Below are positions 17,536 to 26,989 of a stretch of 64,000 bases of DNA, piece by piece; position 1 is the stretch's first letter, and each line of letters starts with the position of its first letter. The notes below the pieces were generated by a model, which did no database searches, was not told the DNA's origin, and saw only the letters and a list, made by a program, of their open reading frames with translations. This DNA is from Sphingobacteriia bacterium. Its GTDB lineage: Bacteria > Bacteroidota > Bacteroidia > Bacteroidales > UBA7960. Position numbers and translations under genes: made by a program. The stretch is taken from assembly GCA_011390785.1 (NCBI GenBank), contig JAABRR010000006.1, positions 31,493 through 95,492 on the forward strand. The letters run 5' to 3'.

Positions 17536-18639
17536 CTAATTTGCATAAGAATCAGCATGGGATTTCAAATTGATAAAAAAGGGAGGAATCTGGGTGTAAA
17601 CACACCCGTGGTCTGGAATTGTATCAATAAAATGAACACTCTCAACAATGAATTTGTCGTTCATATACCTTACAGATAAAGGTTTGTAAGATAGGGAAGA
17701 CACCTCGAAAAAACCCAATACTGGTTCTGCCGGATCAGATATACAGGATACATTACCAGGCAATTGAGGCGAAATAGGATCAAAAAATCGTCCTTCATCA
17801 TTTAGTTGCTTGTTACGGGCTTCATGATAGGCATAAGCATCATTATTAAGACTATAAATATAATTTATAACAATGCGATTGGTGCTGTAATTGGTAAGGG
17901 GATCCATATAAAAATCAGGAAAATTCATGAAAGGAAGATTTCTTGATGAGAAAGGGACAAAACTTATGGCATGTTCCTGCGATGTAGCACTAATCAAGTT
18001 TTTACCCATATCCGGATTCATATAATCTGTAACGGGATTTCTTATCCAACAATGGTTATAAGCAAACTCGCCTAATGTAACCACGTAATCAACCAAAAGA
18101 TAATTATTGAAGCGGAATTTCGCTACAAAGTCAGTATTGGAAACCTTCATTATGATGTTGCTACCCGGCACGTCATATTGCCTAATATTTCCCGAAACCG
18201 CTAGTTTACGCATAAAAGTTTTATTCGCTGCTTCACCAGCAAAACCTTCAATTACCAATGGAGGCATTAACAATTGCGGAGAGGATGCATAAGATTTTCC
18301 GTCTGCTGTTTCAATGAACAGACTATATTTTTTGCCGATTTCAGCTACAAACCCTAGATCGGTGTAATAGTGCCCCGGCATTCCTTCAAGTAAAATGTGC
18401 TTAATCCCTTCATCAGATGTTATAGAAACCGTTGCATCCTGTTCAATAGCTATTTTGAAAGGTTCACCAAAAACTGAAGATCTGCTAAGTTTCACCAAAT
18501 GAGGCCCTGATTCGTTGGTTATTAAACCTTCAACAACAAGGAATTCATTATCGAAATCAATTTCGGGCTCGTAAATATCCTGGCAGGCAGTCAAAGCCAA
18601 CAGAAAAAGTAAAAGAAATAAGTTTCTTAGCATGTTCAT
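17536..18639 (-). CDS. DUF4249 lipoprotein
   Basis: 367 residues. Lipoprotein signal with lipobox LALTAC (Cys19), then the DUF4249 core: EFLVVEGLITNESGPHLVKL, ATVSITSDEG and YSLFIETADGKSYASSPQ. DUF4249 proteins are outer-membrane-associated lipoproteins encoded next to TonB receptors and are thought to serve as a lid or substrate-binding partner, comparable to SusD. It starts 11 bases after the receptor stop codon, so they are cotranscribed. The transported substrate is unknown. Confidence 0.85.
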   Translation of the reverse strand: MNMLRNLFLLLFLLALTACQDIYEPEIDFDNEFLVVEGLITNESGPHLVKLSRSSVFGEPFKIAIEQDATVSITSDEGIKHILLEGMPGHYYTDLGFVAEIGKKYSLFIETADGKSYASSPQLLMPPLVIEGFAGEAANKTFMRKLAVSGNIRQYDVPGSNIIMKVSNTDFVAKFRFNNYLLVDYVVTLGEFAYNHCWIRNPVTDYMNPDMGKNLISATSQEHAISFVPFSSRNLPFMNFPDFYMDPLTNYSTNRIVINYIYSLNNDAYAYHEARNKQLNDEGRFFDPISPQLPGNVSCISDPAEPVLGFFEVSSLSYKPLSVRYMNDKFIVESVHFIDTIPDHGCVYTQIPPFFINLKSHADSYAN

Positions 18640-18650
18640 GTACTAAAATT

Positions 18651-21386
18651 TCAAATCGTAAAATTATAGGTTACAGTAGGAAAGATGTTTCCAACAATAT
18701 ACATCTGATACATATTGAAAGAACGGAAGTTTCCTACACTGGCAGGATCTTTTCGATAAAAAACAGAATACGGGTTTTTACGTCCGTAAATGTTCATTAA
18801 TGTAAATGTCCAGAAACCTTTACCTCTTTGATTTAGTCGGTGGTTTTCGCCAAGAGAAACAGAAACATCAAGCCGATGGTAATCGGGAAGCCGATACTTG
18901 TTGCGCTCGGAATAATGAAGCAGGAAGTTGTTGCCAATTAGAAAAACAGACTCTGGTATTGTAACCGGTCGTCCGGTACTATAGGTAAAGGTTGTTCCAA
19001 AACGCCAGCGGCGCGAAATATGGTAATTGGCGTTCAGAATAAGATTATGGGGCCGGTCATAATTGGACGGAAACCATTGATTTCTATTGATTTGGTCAGA
19101 TAAAAAGGGCGTATCTGTTCTACGCATGGTCGACGAAAAAGTATAACTGCTCCAACCGGTTAAACGTCCGGAATTTTTCTTTACATAAAATTCCATTCCA
19201 TAGTTATGGCCTTTGGCATCAACCAGATCTGTTTCAATAACAGGATTCATGATGATCTCGGCGCCGCTGCGGTATTCCAGGGTGTTTTGAAGGGTTTTAT
19301 AGTATATTTCTACAGATGTTTCCAGGGTATTGTTCCGAAAGTTTCGGAAATATCCCAAAGCAAACTGATCACTCTTAAGAGGTTTCAAATGAGAATCACT
19401 TAGTTTCCATAAATCGGTGGGCGACATTACAGAAGTATTGGAAACCAGATTTATATACTGATTAATACGATTATAACTTCCTTTTACCGAACTGCTTTCT
19501 GATAGCTGGTAACGAAAACCCAATCGCGGTTCCAATCCATTATACATAGCTGCTATTTCTCCCTTTTTTACCAAAACACTATCGGTAACAAAATCACGGG
19601 TTCTGGGAGCCCCATCCTGGTAAATCAATTGTTTGGCTGGTCCTGTTTGCAGATACTGGGTAAAACGCAACCCTACATCAATGACAAAAAGTTCTGTAAT
19701 TTTAAAATTATCAGAAAGGAAAACTGCCATTTCGTAGGCCTGTTCTGCCATGATTCTCTCTTCCGTAACAAAAGATGATTGACCCAACGAAGACTTTTGC
19801 CCGGGTTCCAATCGGTAACCAATAGCATTGAAGCCAGCGGTAAAGGTATGACGTTCGGTCCAGTCAAAATCCAGGTTCCATTTTAACGTTCGATAATCAA
19901 CACCAGAAAAAACAGAAAAATGCTCATAAGGATTAATGGCAGGCGTATCATCAACCTGAAACCAATAATTGCTCCAGCCGGCAACTAAAGTGTGAGACAC
20001 GCCGGCAACGGGAAAACTATTCCAGCGCAAAGATGCCATGGAATTACCGTATTCATATTGGTTTTCAGTAGAAAATCCAAATCGATCGAAACTATGGTAG
20101 CCAAATAGGGTAAGATAATTATTTTTGTTTATGACTATGCGTGAGTGAGTAGAAAAATCATAAAACCCCGCGTTGCTGTTCATGAGGTCTTCATCAGGAA
20201 TTTTTCTCAATAAATAATCAGAATAAGACGATCTTACGCCAAAAGTAAAAGATGCTTTGTCTTTAGCTATAGGGGTTTGGAGTAATAGCCGGCTGTTAAT
20301 AATGCCAATGCCCCCAATAAGCTTAAATCGATCGAGGGGTGCACCATCACCCAATTTAACTTCCATTACCGAAGAAGCTCTTTCCCCAAATTTGGACGGA
20401 ATACCGGCTTTCATTAGGGTAACATCAGTAACCATATCGGGATTAATGACAGAGATCAATCCGAAAAGATGAGATGTATTAAAAAGGGGAACGTTCTCAA
20501 CCAAAATCAGATTCTGATCGGCACTACCCCCACGCACATTGAATCCTGAACCAAACTCTCCTATTGTTTGTATGCCGGGAAGCAGCGTTATACTTCTTAC
20601 AATATCGCGCTCACCAAAAGTTTGAGGAAGTTCTTTCAGGATCCGTGTATCCATTCTGATAACACTCATTTGCGTGCGAAGTACATTCTCACGGGCACGG
20701 ATTGCAGTTATGGTTACTTGCTCCAATTGCGAAACATTGCGGAAAAGATCAAAAGAAACAGCACCATCACTGATAAGCCTTAATTGGTGGTAAGAATCTT
20801 CATAACCAATATAGGAAATACGTATCCTGTGATCTCCAACCGGAAGTTCTATCTTAAAAATTCCATTTACATCAGAAGTAACTCCCTTTCCTGATGCAAC
20901 ATCAACAATTACTGCTCCGATTAGCGTTTCGCCGGAATTTCCGTCACTTATTGTTCCTTCTATTGTGGCTCTGGAGAAACGACCATACTCATTTGGATCA
21001 CCAATGGTAATGCCATGGTCGATCAATGTCTGACCGGAAACCCCGGGCCCTGCACCTGAGGGCATAATTACCAGAATATCATCAAAATACAATACTTCCA
21101 ATAAAAAGGAGGAAACCATAAATTCTACCGCTTCGGAAAGGGATTTGGATAAGATCTGGCCATCAAAAGTGGCACTGCCAAACCATTCCTGCTTATAAAA
21201 AATGGTAACATTATATTGCTCTTCCAACATACTAAATATCTCTCCGGCAGAATAAATCATATTATTTCTGCGATTCTGATTTTGGTTCTGAGCGCCTAGA
21301 ACAGCGGAAAAACAAAGAAGAACTAATACAAGCACAACCCTCTGTGCAATGGTTCTTTCTGATGATAAAAGAAAAGATGTTTTCAA
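18651..21386 (-). CDS. TonB-dependent receptor with STN domain
   Basis: 911 residues: signal peptide (1-32); STN (secretin/TonB short N-terminal) domain about 42-110 (IYSAGEIFSMLEEQYNVTIF); carboxypeptidase-regulatory-like domain about 140-225 (TIEGTISDGNSGETLIGAV); plug about 245-350 (GFNVRGGSADQNLILVENVP); then a 22-strand-type beta-barrel to the C-terminus. An STN domain usually implies signalling to an anti-sigma factor, but no FecR or ECF sigma gene is adjacent. It heads the DUF4249 / MG2-like / hypothetical operon and has a consensus promoter about 350 bases upstream, giving a long leader. Confidence 0.9.
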   Translation of the reverse strand: MKTSFLLSSERTIAQRVVLVLVLLCFSAVLGAQNQNQNRRNNMIYSAGEIFSMLEEQYNVTIFYKQEWFGSATFDGQILSKSLSEAVEFMVSSFLLEVLYFDDILVIMPSGAGPGVSGQTLIDHGITIGDPNEYGRFSRATIEGTISDGNSGETLIGAVIVDVASGKGVTSDVNGIFKIELPVGDHRIRISYIGYEDSYHQLRLISDGAVSFDLFRNVSQLEQVTITAIRARENVLRTQMSVIRMDTRILKELPQTFGERDIVRSITLLPGIQTIGEFGSGFNVRGGSADQNLILVENVPLFNTSHLFGLISVINPDMVTDVTLMKAGIPSKFGERASSVMEVKLGDGAPLDRFKLIGGIGIINSRLLLQTPIAKDKASFTFGVRSSYSDYLLRKIPDEDLMNSNAGFYDFSTHSRIVINKNNYLTLFGYHSFDRFGFSTENQYEYGNSMASLRWNSFPVAGVSHTLVAGWSNYWFQVDDTPAINPYEHFSVFSGVDYRTLKWNLDFDWTERHTFTAGFNAIGYRLEPGQKSSLGQSSFVTEERIMAEQAYEMAVFLSDNFKITELFVIDVGLRFTQYLQTGPAKQLIYQDGAPRTRDFVTDSVLVKKGEIAAMYNGLEPRLGFRYQLSESSSVKGSYNRINQYINLVSNTSVMSPTDLWKLSDSHLKPLKSDQFALGYFRNFRNNTLETSVEIYYKTLQNTLEYRSGAEIIMNPVIETDLVDAKGHNYGMEFYVKKNSGRLTGWSSYTFSSTMRRTDTPFLSDQINRNQWFPSNYDRPHNLILNANYHISRRWRFGTTFTYSTGRPVTIPESVFLIGNNFLLHYSERNKYRLPDYHRLDVSVSLGENHRLNQRGKGFWTFTLMNIYGRKNPYSVFYRKDPASVGNFRSFNMYQMYIVGNIFPTVTYNFTI

Positions 21387-21944
21387 AAATTATTGATTTT
21401 AAGCATGTAATGTAAATCAACCCCCTATTTTCTGATCAAAACAGCCAACCAACCGATAGAGTCAGGAATGTCCAGCAAAACCGTTCCATGGCTGTGCAAA
21501 GATACACTCCAGGATTAATATATAGCTATCACATTTAATCATGATGAGATCAATATTAACTGTTAGAAAATAATTCTGAGTTTTCTCATTCAAACGTAAA
21601 GAAAAAAGAACGTTGTTTTCCTGTAAATACAAGAATTAATATGATTCTGCTTTTATCGCTCCAAAGTTATCTACCCTTTACAGATCGGTGGTATAATTTG
21701 TAATATCTTCGATCCAAAGCGTATAAAAACGATTGCGCAAATATAGGAATATTATTTTCAGTCCTGCAATATCGAAAAACAATTCTCGCAATTGCATCTG
21801 TGTAAAATTTGATTCATGTGGTCAGGTAGGTAAAAGCAACACTTCTCAATTGATTATCAGATTTGAAAAAATAATTTTATCCAAAAGGTTGTAAAAAGAA
21901 AAAAAAATCTCATTTTTGCCCAGCTAATCCCTAAACTGCCAATC
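21387..21944. other. Divergent intergenic region, 558 bases
   Basis: Holds the promoter of the TonB operon (21738-21769, minus) and the upstream region of the AbgT gene (plus). No open reading frame of note. The 350-base minus-strand leader shows no obvious riboswitch. No convincing plus-strand promoter was found for the AbgT gene. Confidence 0.6.
21738..21769 (-). promoter_or_regulatory. Promoter of the TonB-receptor operon
   Basis: Minus strand: TTG (21769-21767), 21 bases, TATATTTG (21745-21738), matching TTG-N19-21-TAnnTTTG. Transcription would start near 21730 and leave a leader of about 340 bases before the receptor gene. Confidence 0.6.
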
Positions 21945-23537
21945 ATGACTGAAAAGAAAGATCAACCCAAGGTCCGCCCTGCACAAACTTCGAACAATTC
22001 TGACGATACACCCTTGCCAACCGCTGCCAATGGCTTTTTGGGCTGGGTGGAACGAATGGGTAACAAACTCCCCCACCCCTTCTGGATGTTTGTTTGGATT
22101 TGTATTTTAATTATTGGATTAAGCGCTGTGACCAGTTACTTTGGCTTGAGTGCCGTAGATCCGGGAAAAGGGGAATTAGTTGAGGTTAATAACCTGGTTT
22201 CAGGAGATGGCCTGCGTTGGTTTTTACAAAATGTGGTTACCAATTTTGCCCACTTTGCCCCCTTTGGGTTGGTATTGGTTATGCTAATGGGTGTTTCTAT
22301 TGCTGAACAAAGCGGATTACTGGGGCTTGCAATGCGAAAAGTTGCATTTGCTGTTCCACGCAAAATTGTTATGCCAGTAATTTTCATTATTGGTGCCTGT
22401 GGAAATATTGGTTCCGATGCAGGAATTGTGATTGTTCCCCCCATTGCTGCCATGATCTTTTCGCGCATGGGTTATCATCCTATTGCGGGTCTTATTGCCG
22501 GATACGCAGGGGCTACGGCGGGTTTCACTGCCAATTTCTTTATTGCCGGTACCGATGTGCTAATGGCTGGCATCACCACCCAGGTAACATCGGCCATAGG
22601 CGAAGGACTTGAAGTAAGTGCCACATCCAACTGGTATTTTATGATTGTTTCTACAATTATGGTAGGACTTGGCGGCGCGTTTATAGTAACTAAATATACA
22701 ATTCCACGCTGCAGAAGCTTTGCAGGTGCAGGCCTTATCGATAATGATACTACCGCACAGGACACTGCCCTTAACCCCGAGGAGAGAAAAGGGCTTAAAA
22801 ATGCCGGGATTTCATTGCTTTTGTATGTTATTCTGGTAGCTGTTCTCGTGGTACCATCATGGGGTCCACTCCGCGATCCTATAACCGGAGCAGTAGTTCC
22901 ATCCCCTTTTCTCAGAGGATTGATTCCCATTCTGTTTTTCTTTTTCGCTATTCCGGGTTACTATTTTGGGAAGGCAACCGGCAGTATCAAAACACCCAAC
23001 GATTTGCTTAAACATATGGAAACCGGTATGAAAGGTCTTTCAGGTTATATAGTACTAATGCTTATTGTAGCTCAGTTTATTGAGCTATTCAGCTGGTCGA
23101 ACCTGGATAAAATAATATCGATAAATGGGGCCGAATTTCTTCAGGCTACCGGACTTACAGGCCCGGTATTGTTTACTTTCTTTATGGTAATAGTAGCATT
23201 TCTCAATATATTTATGGGAAGCGGATCAGCCAAATGGGCAATTTTTGCTCCGGTGTTTGTACCCATGCTTCTCCAACTTAACTACAGTCCGGCATTTGTG
23301 CAGCTCATGTATAGAGTAGGCGATTCTATAACCAATTGTGTAAGTCCGCTATATGTATATTTCCCACTATTGATAGGTTGGATTCACAAATATGATAAGC
23401 GTTTGGGTATAGGCACCATCGTTTCTCTTTTGATTCCCTATGCTGTTATTTTATTTATTTCATGGGTGGCCTTGCTGTTTATCTGGTATGGACTTAATCT
23501 TCCGATTGGAGTGGGTGAAACCATTTACCTGAATTAG
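21945..23537 (+). CDS. AbgT-family transporter
   Basis: 530 residues, about 13 membrane segments. Family features seen: GFLGWVERMGNKLPHPFWMF at the N-terminus, GVSIAEQSGLLGL, GNIGSDAGIVIVPPIAA, MGSGSAKWAIFAPVFVPML and the ending GDSITNCVSPLYVYFPL. AbgT proteins import p-aminobenzoyl-glutamate and related dipeptides, or act as antibiotic and metabolite exporters, driven by the proton or sodium gradient. No amidohydrolase (AbgAB) gene is nearby, so the substrate cannot be assigned. It is followed by a structured inverted-repeat element. Confidence 0.85.
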   Translation: MTEKKDQPKVRPAQTSNNSDDTPLPTAANGFLGWVERMGNKLPHPFWMFVWICILIIGLSAVTSYFGLSAVDPGKGELVEVNNLVSGDGLRWFLQNVVTNFAHFAPFGLVLVMLMGVSIAEQSGLLGLAMRKVAFAVPRKIVMPVIFIIGACGNIGSDAGIVIVPPIAAMIFSRMGYHPIAGLIAGYAGATAGFTANFFIAGTDVLMAGITTQVTSAIGEGLEVSATSNWYFMIVSTIMVGLGGAFIVTKYTIPRCRSFAGAGLIDNDTTAQDTALNPEERKGLKNAGISLLLYVILVAVLVVPSWGPLRDPITGAVVPSPFLRGLIPILFFFFAIPGYYFGKATGSIKTPNDLLKHMETGMKGLSGYIVLMLIVAQFIELFSWSNLDKIISINGAEFLQATGLTGPVLFTFFMVIVAFLNIFMGSGSAKWAIFAPVFVPMLLQLNYSPAFVQLMYRVGDSITNCVSPLYVYFPLLIGWIHKYDKRLGIGTIVSLLIPYAVILFISWVALLFIWYGLNLPIGVGETIYLN

Positions 23538-23544
23538 TCTTTGC

Positions 23545-23666
23545 AAGAAAACGTTAAATACTGCGTTACTCTTGTTTTTGAATCAGTCATCCCGATAAAA
23601 ATCGGGACTCCTTAGATTCATCTCGTTGTAATAACGAGACAAAAGCCATGTCTTTAACGTTTTCTT
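23545..23666. repeat. Inverted-repeat element with two internal hairpins
   Basis: Perfect 14-base arms (23545-23558 and 23653-23666) enclose 94 bases holding two further hairpins: CCCGAT/ATCGGG (23591-23606) and a 7-base stem (23621-23639). It sits between the convergent AbgT and methyltransferase genes. It could be a small mobile (MITE- or REP-like) element, or a bidirectional terminator. Confidence 0.6.
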
Positions 23667-23746
23667 ATCAAAGACGCAGAAAAGGGTAGTTTTCTTGCGG
23701 ATGAATTAGGTCTACAGGAATAAGTTAACAAAGCCTTCTGAGAAAC

Positions 23747-24370
23747 TCAGTTTTCAGGCTTTTCGTAAACAGCTTCATAAAACGGAAGGCCAATAAAGAA
23801 ACGGTCCTGTCGCAAAAGTCGAAAGCCTGATTCAGGGATCAATTTATCAGTAGCCCGGTTTAACTGGCATCCTTCAGCTACTCTCGACCAGGCAGGGTTC
23901 AGCGTATCCTGAATTTTCCCGGCGTAATGGTTGTGCGCCCTTATGTGTTCCAGAATCAATAACTTACCTCCTGGTTTTAGCCATTTCATAAACTTTTCCA
24001 TCGCCATTTCCGGATTTGGAATAGTACACAAAACCAAAGTGCAAACCACTGCATCAAGAGATTCCAGCTCAAACATCTTTTCCATTTCAGGATAGCCGCA
24101 ACCAGTATGAAGCAGAGTAAAACGATTAGGAAATAAAAGTACTTCCTTCTTTTTCAGAGCGCGGGGCAACATATGCGGAGAAGGCTCTATACCAGTAACT
24201 TGGGCATCTTTGCTGTAATGTTCAAAATTAGCACCTGTTCCCACTCCTACTTCAAGCACTTTTCCCGAAAGTCCGGTTAAAAGTCTTGCCCTGCGTTTCT
24301 TAAGAAAAAACTTCTCCAGGAAGAACATGAAATAATCGTATAATGCCCCAAAAGTTTTACTGAATTTCAT
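23747..24370 (-). CDS. Class I SAM-dependent methyltransferase
   Basis: 207 residues. Motif I is LEVGVGTGANFEHY (SAM-binding), followed by VTGIEPSPHML (motif II acidic region), LDAVVCTLVLCTIPN (motif post-II) and LKPGGKLLILEH (motif III), the order of Methyltransferase_11/UbiE-like enzymes. The substrate cannot be read from the sequence; related proteins methylate lipids or small molecules. The gene is isolated, converging on the AbgT gene. Confidence 0.85.
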   Translation of the reverse strand: MKFSKTFGALYDYFMFFLEKFFLKKRRARLLTGLSGKVLEVGVGTGANFEHYSKDAQVTGIEPSPHMLPRALKKKEVLLFPNRFTLLHTGCGYPEMEKMFELESLDAVVCTLVLCTIPNPEMAMEKFMKWLKPGGKLLILEHIRAHNHYAGKIQDTLNPAWSRVAEGCQLNRATDKLIPESGFRLLRQDRFFIGLPFYEAVYEKPEN

Positions 24371-24793
24371 AACTGAAATAAAGGTTGATATTTAATAATT
24401 GATTTCTTTTAAAATAAGGTAATCAGTAAATGCCACAATATTAGTAATTATTGATAATAATTGAATCATTTCCGGGAAATAAACTTTTGCTCAAAAAACA
24501 TCGATTTTCTGATCAAATCACAACAATGAATAGTAATTTCAAAAGATATGAAATCTGATTTCAGAATTATAATCAGATTAAAAGCCTAACCTCACAAATC
24601 AAAAAAGCTATTATCCTTTTTACCTCAATCCATGCCCTTTGGTAAAGAAAACATATTGCCCGGACAATTAAACAGTCGTTTCGTCCTAATCTACTTTACT
24701 TGTCTTATTTTATTGCTTTACTTTGATCATGAATCAACGACAAAGCTGGCTCATTGTCTATCAAACTTATTAATTTTTTAAATAAAACAAGTT
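24371..24793. other. Divergent intergenic region, 423 bases
   Basis: AT-rich region between the methyltransferase and peroxiredoxin genes, which diverge. No reading frame, repeat or full consensus promoter was found; TACTTTG-like sequence near 24719 is a partial -7 match only. Confidence 0.5.
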
Positions 24794-25528
24794 ATGAAAA
24801 ATTTATTTCTAATTGCCGGGATAATGTTTCTTTCCCTAAATCTATCTCAGGCGCAGCTTACCGTAAATCAAAGAATTCCATTAATTGGAAACGATGCACC
24901 TGCATTCAGCGCCATGTCAACCAATGGCCAAATTTCGTTCCCCGATGATTTTGGGAACGATTGGAAGGTATTATTTGCTCATCCGCGCGACTTTACACCC
25001 GTTTGTTCTAGTGAATTGTTGGAACTTGCCTATCATCAAAATACTTTTAAAGAGCTTGGAGCAGAAATTCTGGTAGTTTCTTCTGATAAGCTGGAATCGC
25101 ATCTAAGCTGGAAAACTGCTCTGGAAGATATTACTTTCAAAGGACGGGAACCAGTAAAAATTGACTTTCCATTAATAGAAGACTCTTCCTTTAATATTGC
25201 CAATAGCTATGGTATGCTGGATTCGCAAACCGATATTGGACAAAGTATCAGAGGTGTTTTCTTTATCGATCCTGAAAACAAAATCAGAGCCTTTTACTTC
25301 TACCCAAATGAAGTAGGACGAAGCATAAGTGAAATTAAAAGGACTTTGGTAGCTTTACAAAGAAACCATACAGATCAAAGAGCTCTTTTGCCAGAAGGCT
25401 GGAAACCAGGTGATGATATAATGGTTTCATTTCTTAATCCGGAAGAAAAATCTGAAGTAGATAAAGAAAAATCAGATCTTTATAGCTTAACCTGGTTTAT
25501 GACCTATAAAAGATCAGCAAATAAGTAA
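24794..25528 (+). CDS. Exported 1-Cys peroxiredoxin
   Basis: 244 residues. A signal peptide (MKNLFLIAGIMFLSLNLSQA) precedes a Prx6-type domain: HPRDFTPVCSSE with peroxidatic Cys71, and GVFFIDPENKIRAF. No second cysteine is present, so it is the 1-Cys type and needs an external reductant. The usual TTE after the cysteine reads SSE. The C-terminal Prx6 extension (LPEGWKPGDDIMVSF) is retained. Export makes a periplasmic peroxide-detoxifying role likely. Confidence 0.85.
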   Translation: MKNLFLIAGIMFLSLNLSQAQLTVNQRIPLIGNDAPAFSAMSTNGQISFPDDFGNDWKVLFAHPRDFTPVCSSELLELAYHQNTFKELGAEILVVSSDKLESHLSWKTALEDITFKGREPVKIDFPLIEDSSFNIANSYGMLDSQTDIGQSIRGVFFIDPENKIRAFYFYPNEVGRSISEIKRTLVALQRNHTDQRALLPEGWKPGDDIMVSFLNPEEKSEVDKEKSDLYSLTWFMTYKRSANK

Positions 25529-25587
25529 GCGTTATACTTTCGTTCTAACAGGGATTTATTAATCATATGGATAATGAATCTTCCCCA

Positions 25588-25631
25588 ATTGCCGGATTAT
25601 CGATTATTAAATTAATCTTTAATCCGGCAAT
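25588..25631 (+). terminator. Hairpin terminator after the peroxiredoxin gene
   Basis: Twelve-base perfect arms (25588-25599, 25620-25631), loop 20 bases, followed by AATTTT. It lies 60 bases past the stop codon. Confidence 0.6.
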
Positions 25632-25906
25632 AATTTTAAGAAGTAATAAAACCTTACTGATTTTCATAACAATAAAGTATAAGTAATAAGCCTGCAAAAA
25701 AGTCAGAAAACTTAATTATAATTCAGATAAACCAAACCATAACAATACTATTAACATTCATATAAATAGACTTTTTTACACATTGATCATATTTCACTGT
25801 TTAGTATTATTTTCGAGTTCTTTCGCTGTTGACAAAGAGACAAACTATATTGCAAACTTATACAAATTATAAAAAGATGAATTAACCCAGGTAAAAAATA
25901 AAAAAA

Positions 25907-25932
25907 ACACCCGAAGTCATATTTTCGGGTGT
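25907..25932 (-). terminator. Rho-independent terminator of the NTF2-like gene
   Basis: Nine-base GC-rich arms (25907-25915, 25924-25932) followed on the minus strand by seven T residues and then an A/T tract. It directly follows the stop codon at 25958. Confidence 0.85.
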
Positions 25933-25957
25933 TAGAAGCAAGTACGATTGATAAATA

Positions 25958-26554
25958 TTATGAAGCCGGGGAAAAAGGAAGAGAAGAGTGATGCAAAATC
26001 AAACGCAATTTCCCATCATCACCTTTTTTGAAAATAAAGGTTTTGTCAACCATGGTAACATCACCGTTGGGGTCTTCAAAATAAACCCATCCCATAGTTA
26101 TGGCCAAATTACCATGAATCTGGATTCCTTCATTTCCTTCACCCTGATTGTCGTACCATGATTTTACCCATGGGCGAAGAGCAAAACCTTTATCCTCTGG
26201 AAATGAAGCATTATCACCTACAAAATAAGAATGTGCTCCAGCTTTGGTATCACGAAAAGTTCTTTCACCATAGGCAAGTGTAGGCTTGAAGAATACTTTA
26301 CCATTGTCATACTCATAGGCTTCGGTAAGGATGTCCGTTGCCAGAGCTTTGTAATCTTCTCCATTTGTGTAAGCCTGTCCCAAAGCTACAACTGCATCGC
26401 ACCATGCTTGCTGGGCTGCATTTACTTCGTCATAGGTTATCGTTACAGCAGAAGCAGCAGCATTTTGATCGGAGGCACCAGGGTTCTGGGTGCAAGCACT
26501 GAAAACAAAAAATGCAATAAGAATCATTGTCAATCGTGAAAAAGATTTGTTCAT
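25958..26554 (-). CDS. NTF2/SnoaL-like lipoprotein
   Basis: 198 residues. Lipobox FVFSAC (Cys20) marks it as a lipoprotein. The mature part begins ITYDEVNAAQQAWCDAV and ends DGKLRLILHHSSLPF, the pattern of small NTF2-like proteins often mislabelled as phosphoribosyl-AMP cyclohydrolase. NTF2-like folds bind small ligands or serve as accessory enzymes. No partner gene is adjacent; its terminator lies immediately downstream. Confidence 0.65.
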   Translation of the reverse strand: MNKSFSRLTMILIAFFVFSACTQNPGASDQNAAASAVTITYDEVNAAQQAWCDAVVALGQAYTNGEDYKALATDILTEAYEYDNGKVFFKPTLAYGERTFRDTKAGAHSYFVGDNASFPEDKGFALRPWVKSWYDNQGEGNEGIQIHGNLAITMGWVYFEDPNGDVTMVDKTFIFKKGDDGKLRLILHHSSLPFSPAS

Positions 26555-26989
26555 CGCTAAAAATATTAAGTTAATAAATAATGAAATTTTTAAATTAATT
26601 CATAAATAGGGTAATAACGGACTTAAAACATCTGTTTTATGATTTCTGTTCAACAGTTATTTCTTAAATAATGCTAACATATTTCATGTTTATCATATAA
26701 TACAAACAAACATAGTATGATCAACATTCTGTTATCTGATATACAATAGTATTACAAGTATATTTTACAAAATGATGATTTGAATACTTTAGAAATGCAT
26801 TGCATAATGTTTAGGAAATAATCCAATTCTATTTTGAGCAAAATTTGAATTATAAAGATCATCCCATAAGAACCAGATCAAGGAAAAAATATGCTTTCGG
26901 AATAAATTGCAATTTATCTTACAAATATTTTGCAGCCACTTTCAATATAAGATATTACTTTTGAAAATAAACCTTATTCTTTTGGTACA
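26555..26989. other. Divergent intergenic region, 435 bases
   Basis: Strongly AT-rich spacer between the NTF2-like gene and the dehydrogenase gene. Contains the probable dehydrogenase promoter at 26930-26963; no gene or repeat seen otherwise. Confidence 0.6.
26930..26963 (+). promoter_or_regulatory. Probable promoter of the dehydrogenase gene
   Basis: TTG (26930-26932) and TACTTTTG (26956-26963) resemble the Bacteroidota consensus but are 23 bases apart, longer than the usual 19-21. The start codon is 27 bases beyond the -7 box. Confidence 0.4.

Larger units (their letters stand above)
25529..25957. other. Convergent intergenic region, 429 bases
   Basis: Between the peroxiredoxin gene and the NTF2-like gene. 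It holds the two terminator hairpins listed (25588-25631 and 25907-25932); the AT-rich stretch between them has no gene. Confidence 0.6.
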
